6,226 nt of DNA from Actinomycetes bacterium (GTDB lineage Bacteria > Actinomycetota > Actinomycetes > Actinomycetales > Cellulomonadaceae): positions 1 to 6,226 of the forward strand of contig JAEWCA010000547.1 in the NCBI GenBank assembly GCA_023390875.1. The letters run 5' to 3'. A model generated the notes under the pieces. It did not search any database. It was not told the origin of the DNA and saw only the letters and a program-made list of their open reading frames with translations. The first letter of the stretch is position 1. Each line of letters begins with the position of its first letter. The position numbers and the translations under genes are program-made. Shown piece after piece: positions 1 through 4,355 of the stretch.

Positions 1-61
1 GCCCCGAGCGGGCCAGCTCCACGGCGCGACGCCGGAACTCCGGCGGCTTGGCTGCAGGCAT
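1..61 (-). CDS. IS3-family transposase OrfA, N-terminal fragment cut by window edge
   Basis: Only the first 20 codons are present, reading MPAAKPPEFRRRAVELARSG. This is the characteristic beginning of IS3-family OrfA proteins (a small helix-turn-helix DNA-binding protein of roughly 90-100 residues that, by programmed -1 frameshifting with OrfB, forms the full transposase). The ATG at 61-59 is preceded on the minus strand by GAGAGGAG, about 6 nt upstream, a good ribosome-binding site. The rest of orfA and orfB would lie left of the window. The gene points away from the integrase and reads into the island. The short length limits certainty about the subgroup. Confidence 0.7.
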   Translation of the reverse strand, partial: MPAAKPPEFRRRAVELARSG

Positions 62-76
62 TCAGGACTCCTCTCC

Positions 77-93
77 GAGGCGATCATCGCCTC
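77..93. repeat. Perfect inverted repeat in the IS leader
   Basis: GAGGCGAT, one central C, then ATCGCCTC: two perfect 8-bp arms. It lies between the putative IS tip (120) and the OrfA ribosome-binding site. In the transposase mRNA it would form a small hairpin just upstream of the ribosome-binding site. A comparable dyad between tip and orfA occurs in other insertion sequences, where it can limit translation from outside transcripts; that role here is inference. Confidence 0.5.
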
Positions 94-120
94 AGACCAG
101 GTGTCCGGAGAAGCGGGTCA

Positions 121-217
121 GGCTCCGGTGATCCGCGTGGGCGCCCGGCTGCGCTACCGCCCAGACGACGTCGAGGCGTGGCTGGACCGGATCACCGACA
201 ACCGGGAGGAGGGATGA
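121..217 (+). pseudogene. Truncated excisionase / MerR-type HTH DNA-binding protein (C-terminal half)
   Basis: The frame ending in TGA at 215-217 reads APVIRVGARLRYRPDDVEAW followed by LDRITDNREEG. The pattern 'VIRVG-R-RYRPDDVEAWL' is the C-terminal half (wing and last helix) of the small helix-turn-helix excisionase/DNA-binding proteins that sit directly upstream of integrase genes in actinobacterial integrative elements. The N-terminal recognition helices, normally another 30-40 residues, are missing; in their place is the end of an IS3-family element. An in-frame GTG at 101 could start a 38-residue product, but it has no ribosome-binding site and would lack the HTH. The stop lies three bases before the integrase start and in the same frame, so the two genes were translationally coupled. 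If the IS did cut this gene, excision of the island is probably impaired. Confidence 0.6.
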
Positions 218-220
218 CGC

Positions 221-1438
221 GTGGGGCGCCAACCCATCCAGCCCGGCCGCTGGGGGCGAATCTCGCGCAAGGAGCTCTCCCCTGGCGTCTGGCGTGCGCG
301 GGCGCTGTACCGGGACTTCACGGGCGTCCTGCATAAGTTCGAGGCTCGAGGTACGTCGGGCTCGGCGGCGGAGTCTCGACTTCAGGACCGGCTCGTTCGA
401 GCGAGTACGGACGGCACGGCCAACGGCGGCTCGATCATCCAGACCGACACACGAATGAGCGTCGTGTTCGACCAGTGGATCGCCGAGAAGCAGGTCGAAG
501 GCCAGATCACGCCACAGTCGCTCTCGACGTACCTCGGAGTACTGGAACGAGACCTGCGGCCAGCCTTCGGAGCGCTGCGCGTGCGAGAGGTGACGCCCGT
601 GGCCGTCAACCGACTCCTCATGGCGCTGAGCAACGAACGGAAGTTCGACACCGCGCGCCAAGCTCGCAACGTCATGTCGCAGGTCATGGGGATGTGCGTG
701 CGCTACGGCGCAGCACCGTTCAACCCCGTGCGCGACGCGGTGACGGTCCGCAAGCCGAAGCGTGCGGAGATCCGGACGATCTCGCTCGAGGACATCGCTC
801 TGCTGCGCAAGGCCGTTCGTGAGTGGGAGGACCGGCCGGCGCAGCTGCGGGGCCATCGCAACGTCACCCTCCTGCCCCAGATCGTCGACACCATGCTCGG
901 GACCGGTCTGCGGATCGGCGAGTGCCTGGCGCTGCGGGTGGAAGACCTCGACCTGGACGCCGAGGTCCCGACGCTCACGGTGACTGGAACGGTGGTGAGG
1001 GCCAACGGCGAGCTGCTGCGTCAGCCCAAACCGAAGTCGGACTCCTCACGCCGCACGATTACCCTGCCGACGTTCGTCGTGACGGCGCTCCGGACGGCGC
1101 TCGACCTCGAGCTCGACGGGGGCCCGGACGACCTGGTCTTCCCGTCCACGAAGGGCACGCCACGTTCTCCGGGTCGCGTGCGGGACCACCTCCGTGAAGC
1201 GCGGAAGGGGACGGGTGTGTACGTCACGCCGCACGACTTCCGCCGTACCGTGGCGACGCAGGTAGCCCGCGGCATGACGCTCGCGCACGCGACCGCCCTG
1301 CTCGGACATGCCGACGAGAGCACCACGGCACGGCACTATGTACAGCGGATCCATGTCGCTCCGGACGTGCGAGTGGTCATCGACCAGCTCGTCGCCCAGG
1401 CGTCCGAAGATGCCCCGCCGGAAGGCATCGCGGAGTGA
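221..1438 (+). CDS. Tyrosine recombinase / phage-type site-specific integrase
   Basis: A 405-residue integrase that recombines an element's attP with a chromosomal attB, here most likely the adjacent tRNA-Ser. Residues 10-60 form the arm-site-binding region (aromatic/basic, 'WGRISRKELSPGVWRARALY'), about 75-175 the SAM-like core-binding domain, and 185-390 the catalytic domain. The full catalytic set is visible: Arg231 in GTGLRIGE, a lysine at 270 or 272 in the beta-hairpin, His338 and Arg341 in PHDFRR, His363 in LLGH, and the nucleophile Tyr373 in ARHY. Length and motif spacing are normal, so the enzyme looks intact. The start is GTG at 221, preceded by GGAGGAGGG (205-213) with a 7-nt spacer. 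Codon use contains visibly more A/T-ending codons than the chromosomal genes to the right, consistent with horizontal acquisition. It follows the excisionase remnant and ends about 70 bp from the tRNA 3' end. Confidence 0.93.
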   Translation: MGRQPIQPGRWGRISRKELSPGVWRARALYRDFTGVLHKFEARGTSGSAAESRLQDRLVRASTDGTANGGSIIQTDTRMSVVFDQWIAEKQVEGQITPQSLSTYLGVLERDLRPAFGALRVREVTPVAVNRLLMALSNERKFDTARQARNVMSQVMGMCVRYGAAPFNPVRDAVTVRKPKRAEIRTISLEDIALLRKAVREWEDRPAQLRGHRNVTLLPQIVDTMLGTGLRIGECLALRVEDLDLDAEVPTLTVTGTVVRANGELLRQPKPKSDSSRRTITLPTFVVTALRTALDLELDGGPDDLVFPSTKGTPRSPGRVRDHLREARKGTGVYVTPHDFRRTVATQVARGMTLAHATALLGHADESTTARHYVQRIHVAPDVRVVIDQLVAQASEDAPPEGIAE

Positions 1439-1458
1439 AAACGGAGGACCGCCAACGA

Positions 1459-1502
1459 CGAAGGGCCCCACTTCCGCATGTTCATGCGGGTGGGACCCTT
1501 CG
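1459..1502. terminator. Long imperfect hairpin between int and tRNA-Ser (probable bidirectional terminator)
   Basis: The arms are CGAAGGG (1459-1465) with CCCTTCG (1496-1502), CCCAC (1467-1471) with GTGGG (1490-1494), and CCGCAT (1474-1479) with ATGCGG (1484-1489), closing a GTTC loop; the only defects are a C/A mismatch and a two-base bulge. That gives 18 base pairs. It sits just after the integrase stop and just beyond the 3' end of the convergent tRNA gene, so it can stop transcripts from both sides. Neither side has a clear T-run; the leftward exit is TCGTTGGC. U-poor terminators are common in high-GC actinobacteria. An alternative role is as an integrase-binding dyad near the attachment core. 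Confidence 0.65.
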
Positions 1503-1507
1503 GCCGG

Positions 1508-1532
1508 CGGTAGCGGTGGGATTTGAACCCAC
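1508..1532. other. Candidate attachment-site (att) core at the tRNA-Ser 3' end
   Basis: Integrases encoded next to a tRNA usually recombine within the 3' part of that gene, and the element brings a copy of this part that restores it. The discriminator base, 3' acceptor strand and T-arm (1508-1532) facing the integrase are the likeliest core. The second copy would lie at the far end of the island, outside the window, so the direct repeat that would prove the site cannot be seen. The core could extend toward the anticodon arm. Confidence 0.35.
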
Positions 1533-1594
1533 GGTGGACTTTCACCCACACACGCTTTCGAGGCGTGCTCCTTAGGCCGCTCGGACACGCTACC
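1508..1594 (-). tRNA. tRNA-Ser (anticodon CGA)
   Basis: On the minus strand the 87-nt gene folds completely. The acceptor stem is GGTAGCG/CGCTACC with discriminator G. The D-arm is TCC/GGA around a loop containing GG. The anticodon stem is CACGC/GCGTG with loop CTCGAAA, giving anticodon CGA at 1558-1560 (reads UCG). There is a long 18-nt variable arm with its own stem (GTGG/CCAC), as expected for class II serine tRNAs, and a T-arm GTGGG-TTCAAAT-CCCAC. The CCA end is not encoded (the next bases are CCG), so it must be added by nucleotidyltransferase. All stems are intact, so the gene appears functional despite being the probable integration target; its 3' end was probably supplied by the island. 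Confidence 0.96.
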
Positions 1595-1603
1595 TCGCGC
1601 AGA

Positions 1604-1633
1604 AGAGTACCCGGTCGGAGGCGGTGCTCCGAA
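1604..1633 (-). promoter_or_regulatory. Putative promoter of tRNA-Ser
   Basis: On the minus strand TTCGGA (1633-1628) and TACTCT (1609-1604) are separated by 18 bp, with TACTCT ending 9 nt before the mature tRNA 5' end at 1594. The -10 fits the TAnnnT actinobacterial pattern; the -35 matches only half of TTGACA. Position supports it more than sequence does. Confidence 0.4.
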
Positions 1634-1640
1634 TCCGGGT
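1609..1640. repeat. Interrupted inverted repeat between tRNA-Ser and the sirtuin gene
   Basis: ACCCGG (1609-1614) pairs with CCGGGT (1635-1640), and CGGAG (1616-1620) with CTCCG (1627-1631), around GCGGTG; a single T and AAT are unpaired. It covers the -35/spacer region of the probable tRNA promoter and lies about 30-60 bp upstream of the sirtuin promoter. It could be a protein-binding dyad, or leftover structure in GC-rich DNA. Confidence 0.4.
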
Positions 1641-1669
1641 CCACCCAGGCCCCGGCAAGAGGACGGATC

Positions 1670-1675
1670 TACCGT
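1670..1675 (+). promoter_or_regulatory. -10 element of the sirtuin gene (leaderless transcript predicted)
   Basis: TACCGT is followed by seven bases (GAGAGGC) and then ATG at 1683. Transcription would begin at or next to the A of the ATG, giving a leaderless mRNA. No -35 match is visible. The same layout occurs before upp and the dehydrogenase in this window, which strengthens the call. Confidence 0.5.
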
Positions 1676-1682
1676 GAGAGGC

Positions 1683-2537
1683 ATGAGCACCGCCGACGCC
1701 CGCCCCCTCACCGCCGGTTCCCTGACGGACGTCATCGAGGCCCTCAGCGGCCACCGCCTGGCGGTCCTGACGGGTGCGGGCGTGTCGACGGACTCGGGCA
1801 TCCCCGACTACCGCGGCCCGAACTCGCCGCAGCGGACCCCGATGACGTTCCAGCAGTTCACCGGCGACGAGGGCTTCCGAAGGCACTACTGGGCGCGGAA
1901 CCACGTGGGCTGGCGGCACGTGCACCGCACGCTCCCGAACGCCGGCCACAGGGCGCTGGCGGAGCTGGAGCACCGCGGGGTGGTGCACGGGGTGATCACC
2001 CAGAACGTGGACCTGCTGCACGAGGCGGCCGGGTCGAGGCACGTGATCGACCTGCACGGTCGCTACGACCGGGTCGTGTGCCTGAGCTGCGGAACGGTCA
2101 TCTCGCGCAGCGAGCTGGCAACGAGGCTCGACCAGCTCAACCCGCACTTCGTGGACGAGGTGGTCGCGGACGTCGAGATCGCCCCGGACGCGGACGCGGT
2201 GATCGAGCAGACGAGCCACTTCCGTGTCGCCGACTGCAAGGTGTGCGGCGGGATGCTCAAGCCCGACATCGTGTACTTCGGCGAGACCGTCCCGAAGGAA
2301 CGCGTGGAGCGGGCGTACGCGCTGGTCGACGACGCCGACGCCCTGCTGGTCGCGGGCTCGTCGCTCACCGTCCAGTCGGGGCTGCGGTTCGTGCGGCACG
2401 CGGCGCAGACGGGCAAGCCGGTGGTCGTCGTCAACCGGGGCGCGACCCGTGGGGACCGCTACGCGACCGTCACGCTCGACGCGGGCACGTCCGAGACCCT
2501 GACGGACCTGGCGGAGTCGCTCCCGACGCCGCGATAG
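1683..2537 (+). CDS. NAD-dependent protein deacylase, Sir2 family (SIRT4-like class II sirtuin)
   Basis: A 284-residue sirtuin, which uses NAD+ to remove acyl groups from lysines, giving nicotinamide and O-acyl-ADP-ribose; cytoplasmic. The Rossmann NAD site opens with TGAGVSTDSGIPDYRG (residues 30-45). TQNVD is at 106-110, the catalytic histidine in LHG is His125, and the zinc cysteines are Cys133, Cys136, Cys185 and Cys188. KPDIVYFGE is at 193-201, GSS at 225-227 and the NAD-binding Asn at 251. The stretch HYWARNHVGW plus the insert between the two cysteine pairs closely follows human SIRT4, marking the class II subgroup, whose known members include lipoamidases and deacylases. I chose ATG 1683 because TACCGT sits 7 nt upstream; an in-frame GTG at 1674, with AAGAGGA 10 nt before it, would add three residues but overlaps that -10. 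The gene is convergent with tadA. Substrate is not deducible. Confidence 0.92.
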   Translation: MSTADARPLTAGSLTDVIEALSGHRLAVLTGAGVSTDSGIPDYRGPNSPQRTPMTFQQFTGDEGFRRHYWARNHVGWRHVHRTLPNAGHRALAELEHRGVVHGVITQNVDLLHEAAGSRHVIDLHGRYDRVVCLSCGTVISRSELATRLDQLNPHFVDEVVADVEIAPDADAVIEQTSHFRVADCKVCGGMLKPDIVYFGETVPKERVERAYALVDDADALLVAGSSLTVQSGLRFVRHAAQTGKPVVVVNRGATRGDRYATVTLDAGTSETLTDLAESLPTPR

Positions 2538-2555
2538 ACGGGCTCAGAACCCGTC
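2537..2555. terminator. Hairpin spanning both stop codons of the convergent sirtuin and tadA genes
   Basis: GACGGG (2537-2542) pairs perfectly with CCCGTC (2550-2555) around a 7-nt loop, CTCAGAA. The last base of the sirtuin TAG is in the left arm and the tadA stop (2546-2544) is in the loop. Only six bases separate the two coding regions, so this is the only place for a shared terminator. There is no T-run on either side, and the stem is short, so termination strength is unknown. Confidence 0.4.
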
Positions 2556-3038
2556 CGAGCGCTGCGCGTCGAAGAACGCCCGCAGCAGCCACCCCGCCTC
2601 GTCGCCCCGCACTCCCCCGACGACCTCCACCCGGTGGTTGAGCCGCCGGTCCCGGACGACGTCGAACTGCGACCCGCACGCGCCGGCCTTGGGGTCCCAC
2701 GCCCCGAGCACGAGCCGCGGGATGCGGGCGAGCACGGTCGCCCCGGCGCACATCAGGCACGGCTCCAGCGTGACCACCAACGTGCAGTCGTCGAGCCGCC
2801 ACCGCCCCAACCGGTCGGCGGCGGCCCGCAGCGCGACGATCTCCGCGTGCCCGGTGGGGTCCGCGAGCGCCTCGCGGACGTTGTGCCCGCGCCCGACGAC
2901 CGACCCGTCCGGCCCGACGACGACGGCCCCGACGGGCACGTCGCCGGCGAGGGACGCGCGCCGGGCCTCGTCGAGCGCGAGCCCCATCGCCCACGCGTCG
3001 ACCTCCAGGACCGCCCGCCGTGGCTCTCCGTCCGTCAT
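2544..3038 (-). CDS. tadA: tRNA adenosine(34) deaminase TadA
   Basis: A 164-residue zinc-dependent deaminase that converts the wobble adenosine of tRNA-Arg(ACG) to inosine, allowing one tRNA to read CGU, CGC and CGA; cytoplasmic and usually essential. The cytidine-deaminase fold is clear. Asn53 is in GHN, His64-Ala65-Glu66 gives the first zinc ligand and the catalytic proton-shuttling glutamate, and PCLMC at 93-97 supplies the other two zinc ligands (Cys94, Cys97). The downstream ARIPRLVLGAWDPKAGACGS segment and the C-terminal helix end (RAFFDAQRSDGF) are typical of bacterial TadA, and the length is normal. The start is ATG at 3038-3036; the bases before it (GGGATCATGGCGCG) have no convincing ribosome-binding site, and a weak GATCAT lies 6 nt upstream, so the transcript may also be leaderless. 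It is divergent from upp (82 bp apart) and convergent with the sirtuin gene. Confidence 0.94.
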   Translation of the reverse strand: MTDGEPRRAVLEVDAWAMGLALDEARRASLAGDVPVGAVVVGPDGSVVGRGHNVREALADPTGHAEIVALRAAADRLGRWRLDDCTLVVTLEPCLMCAGATVLARIPRLVLGAWDPKAGACGSQFDVVRDRRLNHRVEVVGGVRGDEAGWLLRAFFDAQRSDGF

Positions 3039-3087
3039 CGCGCCATGATCCCGCACACACCCGCCGATGGAAGGGACCAGCGGCGAT

Positions 3088-3102
3088 GTCCACCAGGTGG
3101 AC
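3088..3102. promoter_or_regulatory. Perfect 15-bp palindrome in the tadA-upp divergent promoter region (candidate operator)
   Basis: GTCCACC, a central A, then GGTGGAC: 7-bp perfect arms. Taking the predicted upp start at 3121 as +1, the dyad spans about -33 to -19, between the -35 position and the -10 (3109-3114), where a bound dimer would block RNA polymerase. It is also about 50-65 bp upstream of the tadA start. No regulator can be named from sequence. Confidence 0.45.
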
Positions 3103-3108
3103 GACCGG

Positions 3109-3114
3109 TAGGTT
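3109..3114 (+). promoter_or_regulatory. -10 element of upp (leaderless transcript predicted)
   Basis: TAGGTT followed by six bases (GTGCGC) and then ATG at 3121. This spacing puts the transcription start on the start codon. At 17 bp upstream the bases are ATGTCC, a poor -35 match, so this would be a -10-dominated promoter. No purine-rich ribosome-binding site lies before the ATG. Confidence 0.55.
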
Positions 3115-3120
3115 GTGCGC

Positions 3121-3756
3121 ATGCGCCTGCACGTCGCCGACCACCCGCTGGTCGCCCACAAGCTCACGGTCCTGCGGGACAGGAACACCCCGTCGCCGAC
3201 GTTCCGGCTCCTCGTCGACGAGCTCGTGACGCTGCTGGCGTACGAGGCGACGCGCGACGTGCACACGCGGACGGTCGAGATCGAGACGCCCGTGACGGCG
3301 ACGCAGGGCGTGAAGCTGGCGTACCCGCGGCCGATCGTCGTCCCGATCCTGCGCGCCGGTCTGGGCATGCTCGACGGCATGACGCGCCTGCTCCCGACGG
3401 CCGAGGTCGGCTTCCTGGGGATGCAGCGCGACGAGACGACGCTCGAGGCCATCACGTACGCGAACCGGCTGCCCGAGGACCTGTCGGGGCGGCAGTGCTT
3501 CCTGCTCGACCCGATGCTCGCGACCGGCGGCACGCTCGTCGCGGCCATCGACTACCTGCTGCAGCGCGGCGCGAAGGACGTCACCGCGGTGTGCCTGCTG
3601 GCCGCCCCGGAGGGCCTGAAGGTGGTCGAGGAGTTCGTCGGGGACCGGGCCGACGTGTCCGTGGTCGTGGCGGCGGTCGACGAGCGGCTCAACGACAAGG
3701 CGTACATCGTCCCGGGCCTCGGCGACGCGGGTGACCGCCTGTACGGCATCGTCTGA
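3121..3756 (+). CDS. upp: Uracil phosphoribosyltransferase
   Basis: A 211-residue enzyme of the pyrimidine salvage pathway: uracil + PRPP gives UMP + pyrophosphate; cytoplasmic. The family opening is present ([19 protein letters not shown]), as are [10 protein letters not shown] around Arg78-Gly80, the PRPP-binding loop DPMLATGGT at 130-138, and the C-terminal uracil-binding segment [12 protein letters not shown] at 195-206. Length is normal (most are 207-212 residues). The ATG at 3121 is chosen because it begins the conserved N-terminus and sits 6 nt after a TAGGTT -10 element. A GTG at 3115 in the same frame would add two residues but falls in the spacer between -10 and ATG. The gene stands alone, divergent from tadA, an arrangement I believe recurs in actinobacteria. 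A palindrome over its promoter suggests repression by an unknown factor. Confidence 0.96.
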   Translation: MRLHVADHPLVAHKLTVLRDRNTPSPTFRLLVDELVTLLAYEATRDVHTRTVEIETPVTATQGVKLAYPRPIVVPILRAGLGMLDGMTRLLPTAEVGFLGMQRDETTLEAITYANRLPEDLSGRQCFLLDPMLATGGTLVAAIDYLLQRGAKDVTAVCLLAAPEGLKVVEEFVGDRADVSVVVAAVDERLNDKAYIVPGLGDAGDRLYGIV

Positions 3757-4025
3757 CCTGCACTGGAGGCGTCGCCGCCGGACGACGAGCGACGCGGGTC
3801 CGTCGTCGGGCGCGGTCCACGACCTGAGACCCGGACGAAACCCCTTGGCGACCCGCCGACCCCGTGCCACCATGCCCGGGTGACTCCCTCCGCATGCACG
3901 CACGACACCCGATGGGTGCTCGTCCGCGTATGCGCGCGCTATGCGTGTCATCGGTCCTGACGCACCAGCCGACCGATCACCCCCACGGCCCCGCCGCCGT
4001 CCGCCGCGCTTCCCCGGAGACACCC
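3757..4025. other. Intergenic region after upp, no gene recognised
   Basis: This stretch of 269 bp between upp and the 88-aa gene holds a probable terminator hairpin near its start (3777-3811), then sequence without a convincing coding pattern on either strand. A possible weak promoter is TTGGCG (3845-3850) and CACCAT (3868-3873), 17 bp apart, which would give a leader of about 150 nt for the 88-aa gene. A direct repeat TATGCG occurs twice, 12 bp apart, around 3930-3945. Open frames continue through the region on both strands, but they lack ribosome-binding sites and read as GC-rich noise (proline/arginine-rich). Confidence 0.4.
3777..3811 (+). terminator. Possible upp terminator hairpin
   Basis: GCCGGACGACG (3777-3787) pairs with CGTCGTCGGGC (3801-3811) with one mismatch, around a 13-nt loop, starting 20 bases after the upp stop. 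There is no T-run after it. Position and stem strength support a terminator; U-poor terminators are frequent in this kind of genome, but GACGAC-type repeats also arise by chance in such DNA. Confidence 0.4.
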
Positions 4026-4292
4026 ATGACCGTGCACGCCGACATCCCTGCACCCGCCGCCCGCGCCGGCCTGGTGCTCCACGTGAGCCTGCCGGACGAG
4101 GGCGGCCCGCACCCGTCGAGCGCGCAGCTCGCCGAGGTCGCGGAGCTGCTGCGTGAGATCGCCGAGGACCTGCTGCCCGGCGCGCAGACCGCGACGGCGC
4201 TGTCGTTCGTGCCGGGCGGCTCGAGCGACGTCCGGCGGGTCGGCGAGCGCCTCACGCACCTGCGCCTGCTCGAACCTCCACCCTGCGACTGA
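4026..4292 (+). CDS. Small hypothetical protein, 88 aa
   Basis: I do not recognise this protein. It begins MTVHADIPAPAARAGLVLHV and has a short strand-like hydrophobic segment (residues 15-22). After a Gly/Pro-rich turn (22-31) comes a clear amphipathic helix at 32-50 (SAQLAEVAELLREIAEDLL), then a Thr/Ala-rich strand around 54-62 and a basic segment at 69-80; it ends PPPCD. There is no signal peptide, membrane span or known metal-binding motif, so it is probably a small cytoplasmic protein. The start is supported by GGAGA at 4016-4020 with a 5-nt spacer, a better signal than any upstream in-frame ATG or GTG. Unlike its neighbours it appears to have a normal ribosome-binding site and a leader. 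It is followed after 63 bp by the dehydrogenase gene, which has its own -10 element. Coding status is supported by the ribosome-binding site and helical pattern. Confidence 0.7.
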   Translation: MTVHADIPAPAARAGLVLHVSLPDEGGPHPSSAQLAEVAELLREIAEDLLPGAQTATALSFVPGGSSDVRRVGERLTHLRLLEPPPCD

Positions 4293-4342
4293 GCGCACGT
4301 CACCGACTCGCTCGTCCGGTCGCCGGGTCTCACCTCCCTGCC

Positions 4343-4348
4343 TACGGT
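4343..4348 (+). promoter_or_regulatory. -10 element of the dehydrogenase gene (leaderless transcript predicted)
   Basis: TACGGT is followed by seven bases (GGACCGC) and ATG at 4356, exactly the spacing seen at the sirtuin gene. There is no -35 match and no ribosome-binding site ahead of the ATG. Transcription would start at or beside the start codon. Confidence 0.5.
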
Positions 4349-4355
4349 GGACCGC

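Larger units (their letters stand above)
1..120 (-). mobile_element. Left end of an IS3-family insertion sequence (partial)
   Basis: The minus strand reads from a probable element tip at 120 (TGACCCGCTTCTCCGGACAC...) through a short leader with an inverted repeat and a ribosome-binding site into the start of a transposase OrfA at 61. IS3-family elements typically begin with TG and carry orfA within about 50-100 bp of the tip, which fits. Right of 120 the sequence reads as the C-terminal half of an excisionase-like protein, so the tip is placed where that homology-like pattern begins. The other end of the element is outside the window, so neither the matching inverted repeat nor the target duplication can be seen. 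The exact boundary is uncertain by several bases; family assignment rests on the OrfA N-terminus. Confidence 0.55.

Noticed and set aside
101..217. GTG at 101 as a real start for a 38-residue excisionase
   Set aside because: There is no Shine-Dalgarno ahead of it, it lies within the putative IS tip, and the product would lack the recognition helices.
1683..2537. Sirtuin as part of an antiphage defence system (Thoeris or SIR2-HerA type)
   Set aside because: Defence SIR2 domains are divergent NAD hydrolases fused or paired with other effectors. This one is a canonical class II deacylase with all zinc and catalytic residues, and its neighbours are housekeeping genes.
3039..3120. PyrR-type RNA attenuator or riboswitch ahead of upp
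   Set aside because: The predicted transcript starts at the ATG, leaving no leader, and no terminator/antiterminator pair is visible.
2470..4053. Very long open frame on the minus strand (527 codons) crossing tadA and upp
   Set aside because: It reads Arg/Gly/Pro-rich low-complexity sequence, overlaps two certain genes in other frames and has no ribosome-binding site. High GC removes stop codons, producing such frames throughout this window.
3864..4292. Longer 142-residue version of the small protein starting at 3864
   Set aside because: The added N-terminus is Pro/Arg/His-rich with no ribosome-binding site, whereas ATG 4026 has GGAGA at a 5-nt spacing.
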